Part shown: one piece after another, positions 42,194-55,087 of the stretch
Layout of the letters: the number at the start of each line of letters is the position of its first letter
Position numbering within the stretch: position 1 is the first letter of the stretch
Translations under genes and position numbers: made by a program
The notes under the pieces: model-generated
Seen by the model: only the letters and a program-made list of their open reading frames with translations
The model's database searches: none
What the model was told of the DNA's origin: nothing
Source of the DNA: Ascaris suum
Taxonomy: Eukaryota > Nematoda > Chromadorea > Rhabditida > Ascarididae
Direction of reading: 5' to 3'
DNA length: 64,000 nucleotides
Assembly (NCBI GenBank): GCA_013433145.1
Contig: CM024176.1
Location: 10,092,520 to 10,156,519 of the forward strand

Positions 42194-45100
42194 GTAAGTC
42201 AGTAAAAGGTTTGGTTTCATGTCTGCTCTAATGCTTTGAGTTTTTTTTTTATTTGGAACTGCTATGTTTATTGGTGAAATAAGAGGAGAATATTTCATGG
42301 TCAATTCACTGTGCTTTTCAGGTGACATGTGACATTGTTTGTTTTTTTTTTCTCCGTTATTTGATTTGTGCAAAATTCACGTTTAATGTTTCATTACCAG
42401 TAAGAACGTTTGAGGATAATTTACAAAAATAATTGCAATTATGGCTGATTTCTCTTTAGTGACATTGTATAAAAAAAATTTAATCCTATCAGTGATTCGT
42501 TACTTAGCAATTGCCTGAATGGTATGGCAAAAACGATGGCCTATCGAAACATCGAATATCTTTTATGCTCATTATCGCAATTTGACTTAGAGTTCCTATC
42601 GTCTGACTATGATACGAACTTGAAATATTCGATGAAGTTCCTCAGTTAGGTAATGAACTCTTTACAAGAAACGTTATTCAGTACGCAAACGCATATTGGG
42701 GGGTAAAGCATGTTGCGAATATCTTTTTTTGAATATATGAATGGAAGATATAACAAATGGTGGACAATATCATCCTATTAATAAACTAATAAACATATTT
42801 ACTATTTAAAATCGCCGAAGCAATACGGATGTATGAGTGGTGCAATTTGTCAACAAACCGTGAGATTCGTGAACAAGCAATTATACGGGCCTAACAAATA
42901 AAGCAATCCTTCAACGTTTAAATTAAGAACGCGTTATTTGTTTATAAAAGAACGAAATGTTGCTAATAAGTACTTCCTGATACCGGCATAGTCTAGAAGT
43001 TTGCATAACGATGTAGAATGCTCGTTCTACTACCTAAAATTTCTAAATAGAGCAATTCCTAAAACGAAGTTTTTCAGATATATTCATTCATTATTTTAGA
43101 CGAGACTTAAAATAGAGCCTTAAACTTCCGATTCATGGAAAATTCTCCTTTTTTTAAAGTAATCCTCATCGTCTTCTAATAGATCGCAATAAAAGTAAAC
43201 ATTTTAAAGGAATCAAAAACGCTGTATACGTTACTATATCTTACGGGCGGAATTACAATTCGAATCGATAAGCTTCCAATAAAAATTAACAGATCATAAA
43301 TCGAGTATCTATCACACGCAAAACAACGAGTACAACAAATTAGACCGCTTGACTTAATAGTGTAAGATTGTGTCAAATGAACAAGCGAAGCAAGTTCCAT
43401 CTTTCTCACATCTTTTTAATTTTCATCAATACCTTTTTAGTCTGTTAAAAGTGTAGTTTGCAATACATTTGCACATAGAGTGTAAAGTTGAATCTGTGTA
43501 GGCAATAAGACTGCACTATTTCTCCAATAATGACAATGAAATATTCAATTCTATGCTCATCAGTCGTGGTTAGTCTTGAAAATAATTTTCCCCATTTTTC
43601 AATTTTGAATTTTTTTTAAAGATTATAGACATAATTTGTTTTCATTACATAATTTGGCAAGCAAAAATTTGGGCACCAGAATGCTAAAAGCAAAATTCAG
43701 AATAGAAATCAAACTATGTGATAGAAGGACGTACTTTTTTCCCTAACCTAAAAAAATTGTTTTGATTTGTTCAAGCTCAGATTGGCTGCGGAATTATATA
43801 AATAGAGGCTATATAAACTCCGGATAGCGCTTCACAAAATATTGAGAACTGTTCGGTCTCAACATCAGTACTGGTTTATTAATGAGCACAGAGATGGCAG
43901 CGCAAACGATTCTTTATTCTCTTTGGAAACATTCTTACTAAACACTTTGCCAGATGATTTGCGCTACATTTTGCCACATCTTAGCAAATGAAATGCATGA
44001 AATTCGTCTGAAAATAAGAATACCTAGATTTTTTTTGCACGATTACGATAACTAAAAATAATATAGTTTAGAAACTTGGACGAAAATTATTACTGATTAG
44101 TGAGAAAGATGGCTCTCCAATGTTCTCCATCTACAATATTTCAACTTTGAAACCTCCATTCAATACAGTCTTAAATTATGCCAATAAAATGTAATCTTTT
44201 CAGTAGGTTCCCCTTTCATGATGAAAGATACAGTGATAATTGAACAGAGAGGGAATCATAAATATGCTTGCCATCCAACCGAAACACCTCATTCAAAACG
44301 AAAATGAAATTGAAGAGTTGCATTGAGAGCAGCCGCTTACTGTCATCAAATGGGTGACAACAACCAAACAATGCCGATGATAACAAAGCTCGATTCATCG
44401 CTGGATATTTGCTTAAGCTCCTCCTTATGCATCGTACTACTTTAGAAGAAATTTCGAATTTTCTGCTCTAGAATTTTTCAAGCCATTATCGTCCCAGCAA
44501 TGTACTAAGTAAATATGATGATAGATACCAGCGCTAATTCGGCGCTGTGTTTTTTCCCACTTTCACCCAGTGTTTTGCAGAAAGATATAGGGGAGGAAGG
44601 AAGCAAGATACCGAGAATGAGCTAAAAAGTGCAAGCTTGAGCTTTCTTTGATGATGTTTTCTTGATTACGATGATGTATATTTATTCGTACGATATATAT
44701 AGGATATATAAATGTGGCAAACCCAGAAAGCTCCATTAGAGACAATATTTCAGAATCTAAAAAAAAGAATACATCCAATAGATAACAAAACAAGGAAGAG
44801 AAAAGTACAAAGTTATAAAATTAATGAGGGTTCTTGTTACACAAAAAAAATCTCTTTTGAATATTTCTCAATAAATTTACATATTGTATATTACCATTAG
44901 GATCGATTGAAGGAAAGAAAGAAAAAACGCTCGTGTAGCGTATACGAGAGTTGCTCGCACAATATCTATAAACAGCTTAGTAAAGATGATATTTTGAATT
45001 TCTAAAGACAGGTGGGTTAACCTAAAAGCGTTTGCCCGCAATATAAGGCTCGGCTGGGACACAAATCGTCTCCACGTGAAATATATGTTATTAAAAGGAT

Positions 45101-47329
45101 GGAGAAGCATACTTTTTCTGCAAGTGTCCCAAAATCAACCCGCTTCGGGCATGTTAAGAAGATGAGAAAAATATCCTATACTTTTTCATATGTTTCCGGG
45201 TAATTTTACAATTCCTGAAGCGAACGTCCTCTTATAGGCCCGAATTCGACGTATTAGAGCACACAACTACTAAGCCTTTAATAAATCTGTAAATATTCAT
45301 TAATGCGATCAACCTACACGTTCGATGGCAACTAAACCTCCATTTTTCAGTGTTATTACAAGAAGTGTGAGTTGATTTAACGAAATCGACAAAGACAGAC
45401 GACATAATGTGTCATCAGAGCGATGCGCCATCTAACCAACATTCATTCCAAGGACCTATGGATACGTATGCGCGTATATGCAGTAATTATACTCTCTAAT
45501 CATAGGAACAAATACGACGCGTCCTCCCTTTTCTAGAATGAACTTTTGCGATGGCTATCTTGCTGCAGGTAACGGATAGCATTTGCTCCTAGCTGCTGGG
45601 AAGCTAAATGACGATTTGCTATTGGCCGAGAACACGTTGACGACGTAGAAGAATATCACAATAACACACTTGTGCTTTTTCCATACTGTTTTATAAAAGT
45701 CTATCGACAATTTTGTTTTCTCTTACATTTGTTCTTCTCTTTTATAAAATCTTAAAAATTCCAGAGTTTCCTTCAGTCGTTCATTCCATACAATTTCAGA
45801 AAAAAATTGAATGTATTAGGTATCATCGGAGCAGAAAAGATTACTCTCTTTCCATCACTAAATACATCTTGGGAAGGGTAGGCAATTTTCAAAAGGCAGA
45901 GTTGTTTCGCGAATCGTACTCTCATTTTTCCAATCCACTAATAATTACGCGAATAATTTTGGCGATTTTTTCTTTTTTATTGTTTATAGAATTTTCAAAA
46001 ATCAACTCGAAAATACGACTGGCGGAAATGCGTGAAGGCATCAGTCATGGCGAAGAGCTGCTTATTTTAAAAGCTTTTGCCCGAAACGCATCGTTCATGG
46101 TAATCAAAATCGATTTTATGGCTGCTAGCAATATTCTGGAAAATGCTGTTCCATCTTTCTCAATATCCATGGTCATTTTCTTGGAAATAAGCGGTGTATT
46201 GTTCTGTTTTTGTGGGCAGTACTTTGATATTCCTTGAGACCGTTGGGCTTTCATTCCACACTCATTCTTTGATACTTTTTTAGTTGCTCACCAGTTGCTT
46301 CAACAGGTAAACTATGTTCTATAATTGCGGCGCTGCATTTTACACCCCGAAGACACCTCCACATCAACGTTCAACATCTTATAGGTCACATGTAGCCGTG
46401 CCCACTTTCTTGCCCTAAAACCAAGCAAATTAAATCGGAGGTCGGAAACACAGTGAACAACCAACTCAGTAAGACAAAACGCGAGTAACGAAACAACATC
46501 CTCAGAGAAACAGAAATGAAGAACATGACAATGAAGTCTCCTTGGCTAGCATGACAACGACTGCTAGTTATGTATATCAGGCATTTGCAGTTGAATAGCT
46601 CTAGCTAATAATGAGAAGAAGCGCCATAAACATGCTCCTATGTGTGACACATCAGCGAAGTCAAATACGACAAATTAATGTGCCTTCTAATTAAAGCAAT
46701 AAAATCTGGCGAATACAGCTCTCGCGCGGAGCTGTAACCTCTTAAAGAGATCAAGAGTATTATTTGCTTCTAAATGGCTACCACTGTACTTTTTAAGGCA
46801 TCATGAAGGAGTTGTAAATGTAAACTGTCTAGAACAGATTAAACGTAAAATATTCCCTGAGGAACATATACTGTTTATTGTCCTCCTAAAAATTTGTTCC
46901 AAAATTTTCTAGATTAGGGAGAATCTTACTTATCTGAAAATCTCTTTTTCTATGTGGAGTCACCAGCTGCGGTCCCCCTTTACCGCATCAAGCTCAATGA
47001 TATGTGTTTTTCTCTGCTTTATTATGTTGCGTACTTTCTCTGGTTGTATGGATGCGTGTTGCCAAACCGTTTGACACTGCGTGCATTGTACACAGTTATT
47101 TGATGGTTTTCGACAGCACAAGTGTTAATACAACCTCGGGTCTTTGTAGAATTCAGGATTAAGTATCGCATCGTCTACACAGCATATCTGCACTAGCAAA
47201 CAAATTCTGATTGGCAATGTGATGGTAATGACGATAAAATAATATGCATTTCAGTAAAAAGTGATGTTTTTCAGTTGTAAATAAGCCACTCGTCAAATAT
47301 GAAACGTCGATTAAGCGAAAAGACGACTC
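42194..47329. other. Intergenic, downstream of the GT92 gene
   Basis: No supported gene. A plus-strand frame at 45713-46237 (174 codons) is rich in hydrophobic residues and has no motif. A promoter-like double TATA element is at 43780-43820. The segment 45.0-47.3 kb is somewhat less AT-rich but carries no recognisable feature. Confidence 0.4.
43780..43820 (+). promoter_or_regulatory. Promoter-like element: inverted CCAAT plus two TATA boxes
   Basis: ATTGGCT lies just upstream of TATATAAATAG (about 43796) and TATATAAAC (about 43811). No convincing gene follows: the first downstream ATG with fair context, near 43890, opens only about 15 codons. Chance occurrence in AT-rich DNA is quite possible. 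Confidence 0.2.
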
Positions 47330-50300
47330 TTATAAGACGACCGTTGTCGATTCACCGAAAATCCATTCATCCATTCGCACAGCTGTGATGTTTGGAAAGC
47401 ATTTAGTGTGAGCCGAACAAGTTTCATCAGCAATATAGTACTTCAAGACGCATTTATCCATAACCTGCGCTACCTGGAAAGATTCAAATTGCTGTTGAGT
47501 ATGACAGTTTCGTTGCACTGTAAGCTAGAGTTTGATGACAAGAGTTTTTTAGTGCAGTTAATAAGAGGGCATGAAAAAGTCATCATCTAAGTGAGAAAGG
47601 CAGTCCCATACCTCCCGCATATGGATATCATATGCAAAAGTTCACTGAACATCCATCAGACGCCATATTTCAAATTCTTTATCTAACAACACCCTTCTCT
47701 ACGAAATCTATAAAACAAAATAATCGTCACGAAATCTAAAGACGCTCTACAAACACCCGTCTCGTTGTGCGCTATGGCAACCTGAGCATGAGCAACTTTC
47801 CAGCCTCGGCAGTCGAAGGGGAGGGGGGCTGAGGCCTTCAGTCAGCGAAGAAGTTGCAGCTAAAACGGTTCTTCCTACACATCAGGATAGCCGGATGTTT
47901 TCACTGAACAAAGAAAGCGAGGTTGATTCTTGAACTTAAAGGTGGACAATTCGGAGTAAATCATGCGAGAAAGTGAAAATCGGGTCTTTCCTACTGATGT
48001 GCTCATTTGGATATCCCTGCAATATTATATAACAAAGTGAATGAATGTGATGCAAATGAATCGCCTTCGCGATCGGATTCGATTGAAACGAATGAAGCAG
48101 AAATACTTGATGTGATCGATTCGGCCATTCTTTATTGGCAATAGTTATTCGGTTTCCTTTGACTTTTTCCTTTTCCATTCTCTTCGTTTCAGCGTCGATT
48201 CGCTCCCTGTATTGTTTTTCCCATTGAGCAATATATTTATTTAATTCGTAATTTGGCAGTGAGTTGTTACGAAATGCATGGACATCATCAACGAGCCTGA
48301 AAATGCACTATCGTGGTCAAAAGGACGCAAAATGCAAATGTTTATAGCTCCGAGTAAGAAGACCAAGTGTTAATCATGTTGTGCACCACAGATAAAGAGC
48401 TGCATTGAAGGACTTCGGAGGAGGGGGACTCTGCTGAAAAAAAAACTCACTGCCCTGAAAGGTTTAATTTAGGACTTCTGAATTCCGAGGAGAAAAATAT
48501 GTGAGAGGTTTGTTTCAACATGCACAAAAGAGAAGAGCCACAAATCTCTGCACATCGAGGATCTAGTTGCAATAAATGCCGATATTTTACCACCTGACGT
48601 GGGAATTATCTACATAAAGTTCTATAATCACTTCCTCTCGATCCCCGATGAAAGCCCGTGTATAGGGCGCCGATGCAGCATTCACCACTAGCATTCCATA
48701 TGCAGTATTTCATGTCTCAGAGTTAATGTAGGCTTGATAATCAGGAAGTTTTGAAGAGACTGAAATGCTGATTTGCGAAGGTGCAACAATTTATGGGCCA
48801 AGCTGGTTTAAAGTTTCGGAGCTCTTTACGATCAGAGTAGAGGACCGAATTACGCCTTTTAGATTCTATATGGAATGAAGCAACGGTTCGCTAATATAAT
48901 TCCCAATTTAAACGGATAAGTGCATAAAAAAGGTTTTTGAAGGAGCGAGGAAATGCAATATATACAGAAAGATGACAAACGGGCACAATTAGAAACAGCC
49001 TGAAGAAGTGATATGCGAAACTGATTTATTTGCTCGTTGCTTTGCCTTACGAAGCAAAGCCGCAAAAATAGAGAAAATTTTGAAAAGGTCTTGTTATTTC
49101 AAGATAAAACACATACGTAAAGATATGGAAGAGATAAACATTACTGTATAGAGAAATATTTTTAGCAAACCTTAAATGAAAGATTAGCGCCACGGCCGGA
49201 TCCACAACAACAGTTTTGTATTTTTCATCCTCCATATCTCGAGGCATATGCACATTGACACTTTTTGTCATTTCAGGCCGCACGATTACCTGTAAAAAAA
49301 TTACGAAAAAAAGTAGAGGAATCAAAATTATAATATCCTGAAATCATTTCACAGTTTCACGTATTAATAAAAAAATAATTCAATTCCTTCCTGTTCACAT
49401 TGGCTTCTATGATGATTTCTCCATAGCGAACGATATGTTTATCTTGTAGCTCAAGTTTTCTTCGTTGATGAAATACGGTAATATGCAATGAACGCCAAAA
49501 ATTTGAAGGTCTTTATAGCACTTGCTGGCAAACACACTGGCAATATCTAATAGACGAAAAAATTTTTTTTCCGATGAACTTTGTTCGGAAATATATGTTG
49601 AAAGTTTAGGATTACGCATTGAGCAATTGTCCCATCGCGTGATGTATATTTATGCGGCGTTAAGCGTTTCAGATAATAGCGCAAAAACCTCGATAACGAA
49701 CTCTCACCTTGCTCATAGAACCTGGCGGATAAATTTCATTTTCGAGAGAAATATTGCGAAGCGGGTAGAAAGATAGATCCGATGGATGACGAATATATCG
49801 TGCTTGATCCTGAAGAAAAAACATTAAGTTCCAATAACAATCACGGTGTGGATGACGGTGAAAGACCTCAGAAAAACAAAAGAACTTGATTATCGGCCCT
49901 TTATAAGAGAAACTTCAGTCTTGGAAGTTTTTTTTGGTTCTTAAAAGTAGGTGATTATTTGTGTTCTTTTCCTTACAACAAATAGGGCTTAAAATGTAGT
50001 GATAGCGCTTAACGATTATTTATTAGAAAGCTCAAAGGACTCAATTTCATCTGATAACGATTAACGATTTGAATGAAATTGACTTCGCGTGGAAAAATCT
50101 TTTATAGTTGAAAATTTCTGGAAAATTCCACATACTTTAAAAAATTCGATTTTCATTAAATCCCTTCACATTATGTATGATCGAATTTTCCTGATGAAAT
50201 AAGCTGGTAATATTATTTCAAACTTCTCAATCGATACCGTTACCGTCATTGTATTGTACGCGATCGGAGAATGTGACATCACAAGAATATCAACACTCAT

Positions 50301-53300
50301 TGTTTTTTGTTCGTTCGCCTCTTCTTTATCCGCATCCTTTCACAAGAACTAAGTTCACCCAGCAGACCCACGCAAACACATTTGCATAGGCCAAGAAATA
50401 GCCCACTTCACACTAATTGCAGAAACTCAAAGAAAGCACTGAAGTCGATAGACTCATTTTTACATCGTAGAAAACGAAAGAACTTCTGAAGATGAATGCC
50501 GATGTGTCGCTATCGTTGCTGTTGAATGAATCGAGCAACTCCAGTAGCGTAGAGTTGTTTCTTACGACGAAAATCTCGTCGTAATCAACTGTAGCAACAT
50601 ACTCGGCGGAGCTTCGTGATCGAAGTAGGCAATCATTCAGGGAGAGCGTTTGCTGGAAGCACCTAATTATGAAAACAATTCTTGGAATATATGAATGTAA
50701 TAAACATTTTATACATTTTATACAAGAAAACAATGTAATAAACAAATATTTTAAATTAAAATTTGAGAGGAGAATAGAGTTGTTATGTTGGTTTTCTGCG
50801 TCTAAAGTCAGCTGCATTGAAAAGTTTGAATCATGCCGACTTATTTATCACATCCATCCTTTATAAGCTGCAGGTTCTACGTTATTCGTACCTTTCTGTA
50901 TAGGTGCACCTTTTTTTTCGCAAATTTTTGTGGTAAAAACTCGAAGAAGAAGGAAGGATGAAGATGTCGCTCACTCCTAAGAAATTTTCGAGGAAACGTA
51001 TACATAATAAAGAGTGTCTATTTCTTTTTCTCCACTGCTACAGCCTTGTTATTAGATTGTAGAGCTTCAACATCCCATGTGCAGTTAATCAAAGGGCATA
51101 TGATGGTACAGGCCTGAAACATTTCATGGCAAGAAAATTGAGTGAAATAGCAGCGTTGTGGATTATGACGTATCTAATAAAAACTGCCTCGCATACCCCT
51201 TATGACATCGCCGTATACCGCACAACCGAGCGCTCAGAAGCATTCAGACAATCGTCAAGCGCACAGATGCCGAATATGTTTTCTTAAAGCCGAACAGAGC
51301 AACGGAAAGGTATCCCTGTGATCTTGTAGATTATGAGCGTTTTAATCGCCATTAAAGGTCGCGACGTGGACGCAGGCTCACATGCGCCCAATATGACGAT
51401 TATAGAAGACAACTCGAGCAAGGTGAGCTTTTTTGAAATTGACATCAGGTAGAGTTTAACGCTGTCCAGGTCATCGCCGAGAGTAGCAAAAAGCGTCGTG
51501 CCAGCGATTTCCAAAGTGCTTGTGTGCGTCGTTTCCGTTTAATCAAGCAATCAAGGTGAAGCAAAGAAAATGCAAAAAACAAGCGGGATATCGTTCCTCA
51601 TGTTGGAGGATCATGGCGCGTGCTGTGCTGCAACTCGAAAATGAAACCGAATATGGAAAACTTCTAAAATTTCACTAGATCACTGTAAAAAATGCCCGCA
51701 GATAAAAGTTGCAATGAAAAGGCAAAAGATAGGACGATATAAAAGCAATAGATGAGAAGACGTTAAAGAATAATTTGTTTTTCTACGTCGGCGCCGGGTA
51801 TTTGGTTATTTGGGTTGTTTTCACTAGCGACATCCTCATCTGTTGGCAACATCCCCCACGGTATTCGTTCGATGTCGATTGTCGGATCGTTCTCGTAAAT
51901 GCGTAGCATCGCATCAAACTCAGATGTCATCGATTGCACCATTGTGTAGAACTTGGTGGCTCCATGCAGAATCCACATCTTAACGAATGAAACATAGGAA
52001 CCTCTTGTTTACACTGAAAGCAAGATTTGGATTTGGTAATATCTTTTAGTACGAATTCCTTTTTCTGGATATGGATCTGGCAGGATGAACGACATGACAC
52101 ATTTTCTCACTTTTATTCATCACAGCCTACACAATTCAAAGGCAATATGCCAAATGCATGGAAACCTGGTTTAAGAATTGCAAACGAAAGTGAAATTTTT
52201 GATTGAATGAACAATGAAGATTATCCACAGAAGCGAACCATTTGTTCGATGTTCATGGAAACGCTCCGAATGCTTGTAATATAGATGAATTTTTTTAGCG
52301 TTTTTTGTTTTCAATTTTTACTCTTTTTTTCGAGAACTGTTGAGATTGACTATTATCGTGAAAAGAATCATAAAAGCATACATTATGATGTGACAAATTC
52401 TTCAGGTTTCTTTTCTAATGACCACTAAAAATACAAAAATATTGCTGGCACTCTCCTTGTTTCGTTACATTTAATTATTCCCAAGAGAAATGATCGCCTT
52501 CAACAGAATATTTTCGCATAAGTAAGTCATTGGAAGAAAAGCAGCAAGACTTGCAGGTTGTTTTCGGTATATTCCAGGTTGTGCACAGTTTACTGCTCAT
52601 GAATGCAACCGTATCTTTAGTCAAACGTTGCGTCACTTGCCTCAAAGAAACGAGGAAGAAGTACCCATGCTGCGAGCTGCATAATCGGAGACACACAAAT
52701 CGCCAGGCGATGCGGTCGTGGGCGGCTACTGTCAACACGTGAATCAATCAACCGTATTCGTTTACGAACGTACGGCTCTGAACTATAGCCGATAAATATG
52801 GATGATTTCCTGTGTAAAACTTCTTCTATTTCTTCTTTTGGTAACACAGCGTTAGCAAACCGACCACCATAGTTACATCTGCAAAATTTTCTGTTAAAGA
52901 GGTTGTCGTGCCAAGAAGTACGAAAGAAAGCCCCGAGTAAACTGCAGTAAATGCTGCTTCCATAGCGAAGAAAGGAGGAGGGGAAAGGGTAAGGAGGTGC
53001 AGGGTGAGAGAGGAGGAGAGGACGCGATGTAACTGAACGCTGCGCAGCTCTTAAAAACAGTTTCTATTATCCCACGATCGTCAGTTGAACATTTTGAACG
53101 TATCAATGTTGCGATCGAGTTCAAACGACGAAAGAGTTTTTCGGAACTGTGGAATGATACTTCAGAACCAGACTTCTGAATGCTGACTTCGACCGTGGTA
53201 ATAATCGATTACTGTGTTCTTTAAAATTCTTCAGTGTTTGCTACAATGAGGTATGTTGAAAGATTACTTTGGCAGCCAATGCGGTGGACAATTGTCGAAG

Positions 53301-54447
53301 TACTCGTATTCAGTTGCAGTCGAATAGTGTTGGCCGATATACACAGTTAAAGAAGGTGAATATTTGCATTTCGTAATCAGTGTAATCCTTATTTTATTGT
53401 CGGCTATGACATATGCGTTGACTATATATATCTGAAAATTACCTATAACTGTACATGATGAGTAAATCATTATTTCAATTCATTTCTGGAATATTTCACA
53501 TAGGCGTTATAATTAAATTCTCCTGAGAGGTGGTTACAGTTAAAAACTTTGAGATATGTTGATCTAGAATCACTTTTCTAGAGTGTCTACAATATCAAAT
53601 GTTTGTGTTAATCCTCAGTCACGTTGGGAATATTAAAATAAAAGGTTAGAAAAAGCGGATAGTCCGGAATTGATTTGCGTTACTAGCGTAGCATAGTGTA
53701 TTCATTGTCTCACATTTCGAGGATCTGATCTTTCGCGCTCTTTGCGCGCAACACATATTCACAACGCTTCTTCCGACAGGAGCGATTCACCGCCGAGAGA
53801 GGAATATCCCTAACCGCTACATTTAGCCCTGTGAGGCTCCCGGATAAATTCTCTTGTGGAAGCGTACAATGGAGGAAATGTGCCATTATCGGAATCACCT
53901 TTTCGAATTTTCAACTAGGTCCGGAGATGGTAATAATCTTTATCAAACCTCTATTGTTGTGACCTCTAATAAAGGAAGCCTAATCACTCAGAACAACTTT
54001 TCCGACGTTACGAGGGACGGACATGACTTTTTTTATGTCGTGACGGTAAGTTCTGAAGAGTGATACTGCCTGCAAACGTCTAACATCATATTTTATATAT
54101 TAATAGGTTGGAGTTCTGAGCCGAAAATTTCAATGCGAAAATTTCGTTAATTTCTTCCCGCTGCCTATCTTGAATTGATTGATTTCCTTTAGGTATTTAT
54201 TCAAGCGCTTCCTCATAAACTACATATCCGTTTTCTCACATTAATGTCTTCAAGTGCAATACCGGGAATGCACCGCTTCTTTTCATCAACCCGGAGAATG
54301 AATTTGCGCCATAGTTGGTTGAACGTTTTATCGCATTCTCGATGCTGTAGTACCTCTCCACTGCTCGAAAAACGTAATGCAGCAAATAGAGCGAAATTGA
54401 CAAAATGCAAATCGTTCGAACAATATGCCGATTTGATAGAAACATTC
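47330..54447 (-). CDS. GT92 (DUF23) family glycosyltransferase, N-terminal exon(s) not found
   Basis: Exons in order: 54240-54447, 53714-53898, 52641-52878, 51787-51978, 50464-50652, a less certain one at 49399-49510, 49171-49289, 48107-48296, 47330-47473 (stop TAA). Intron phases match at every join except around the uncertain exon. Family landmarks appear in the right order: RPHRLAICVSPI, WVLLPRFFE then MWILHGATKFYTMVQS, LRIYEND, RIPWGMLP, QTLSLNDCLLRSR, the DXD-like VATVDYDEIFV, VIVRPEMTKSVNVHMP, and the closing IFHLR. The C-terminal part adds a charged helix (YIAQWEKQYRERIDAETKRM) and a Cys-containing end (DKCVLKYYIADETC). GT92 enzymes are type II Golgi proteins; studied nematode and vertebrate members add galactose to N-glycans. 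The membrane anchor should lie upstream of 54447 and was not seen. The intron between 52641 and 51978 starts with GC. Confidence 0.87.
49399..49510 (-). CDS. Uncertain GT92 exon between the DYDE exon and the VIVRPE exon
   Basis: The family needs roughly 40 to 70 residues between FVFYD and VIVRPE. A frame reading FWRSLHITVFHQRRKLELQ, then KHIVRYGEIIIEAN ends at a GTGAAC donor in phase 0, which fits the next exon. Its only possible acceptor (ATAAAG at 49511) gives entry phase 1, which does not fit the phase-0 exit of the preceding exon, so another small exon or a different border is needed. Confidence 0.3.
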
Positions 54448-54539
54448 CTGTAAAATCGAATCACCATGTGATGTTGCATTGAGAAATCATTTAAGCGACT
54501 TCACAACGCGAATGTAACCTGAAAATGGAATGAAGCGCG

Positions 54540-55087
54540 AACACAAGTGCGAACATATATACGCACACATACACACACATACACTTGCGATCGCACACCT
54601 ACACAGATCAACGAACACACACCTACACACTGCTGCACGCACACCTACACTCACACACCTATGCGCAGGTCTACACCCACTTGCACACGCCTACACACGT
54701 ACACGCTTACACACCTGCAGACACACCTAGACACATGACAACGACACACACCGACAGACACTTCGACACACCTACACGCCTGCACGTGAGCACCTACACA
54801 CACACACACGCACGCACACACACACACACACACACGCGCGCACGTGCACGCACGCACGCACACACACACACGCGCACACACACACGCGCGCACACACGTG
54901 CACACACAACACACACACACGCACACGTACACGTACACACGCACATACCCATACACATTTACACACTTACCACACACATACCTGCACACACCTTCATGCA
55001 CATCTGTACACACCTAATTCCTAAATACGCACCCAAACATACCTGGACACACACACCCACACTCGCACCCACACACGCAAACACACG
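54540..55087. repeat. CA-rich degenerate array, about 550 bp
   Basis: CA dinucleotides are interspersed with CTACAC, GCAC and TGCA variants over about 550 bases. The whole strand is cytosine/adenine-rich. Frames give His-Thr or Cys-Val strings, which are artefacts. It lies just upstream of the first recognised GT92 exon and may sit in an intron or the promoter of that gene. Confidence 0.95.

Noticed and set aside
45713..46254. 174-codon plus-strand frame and overlapping 69-codon minus-strand frame
   Set aside because: Hydrophobic, unstructured composition, no motif or splice support; either may be chance and neither could be chosen.
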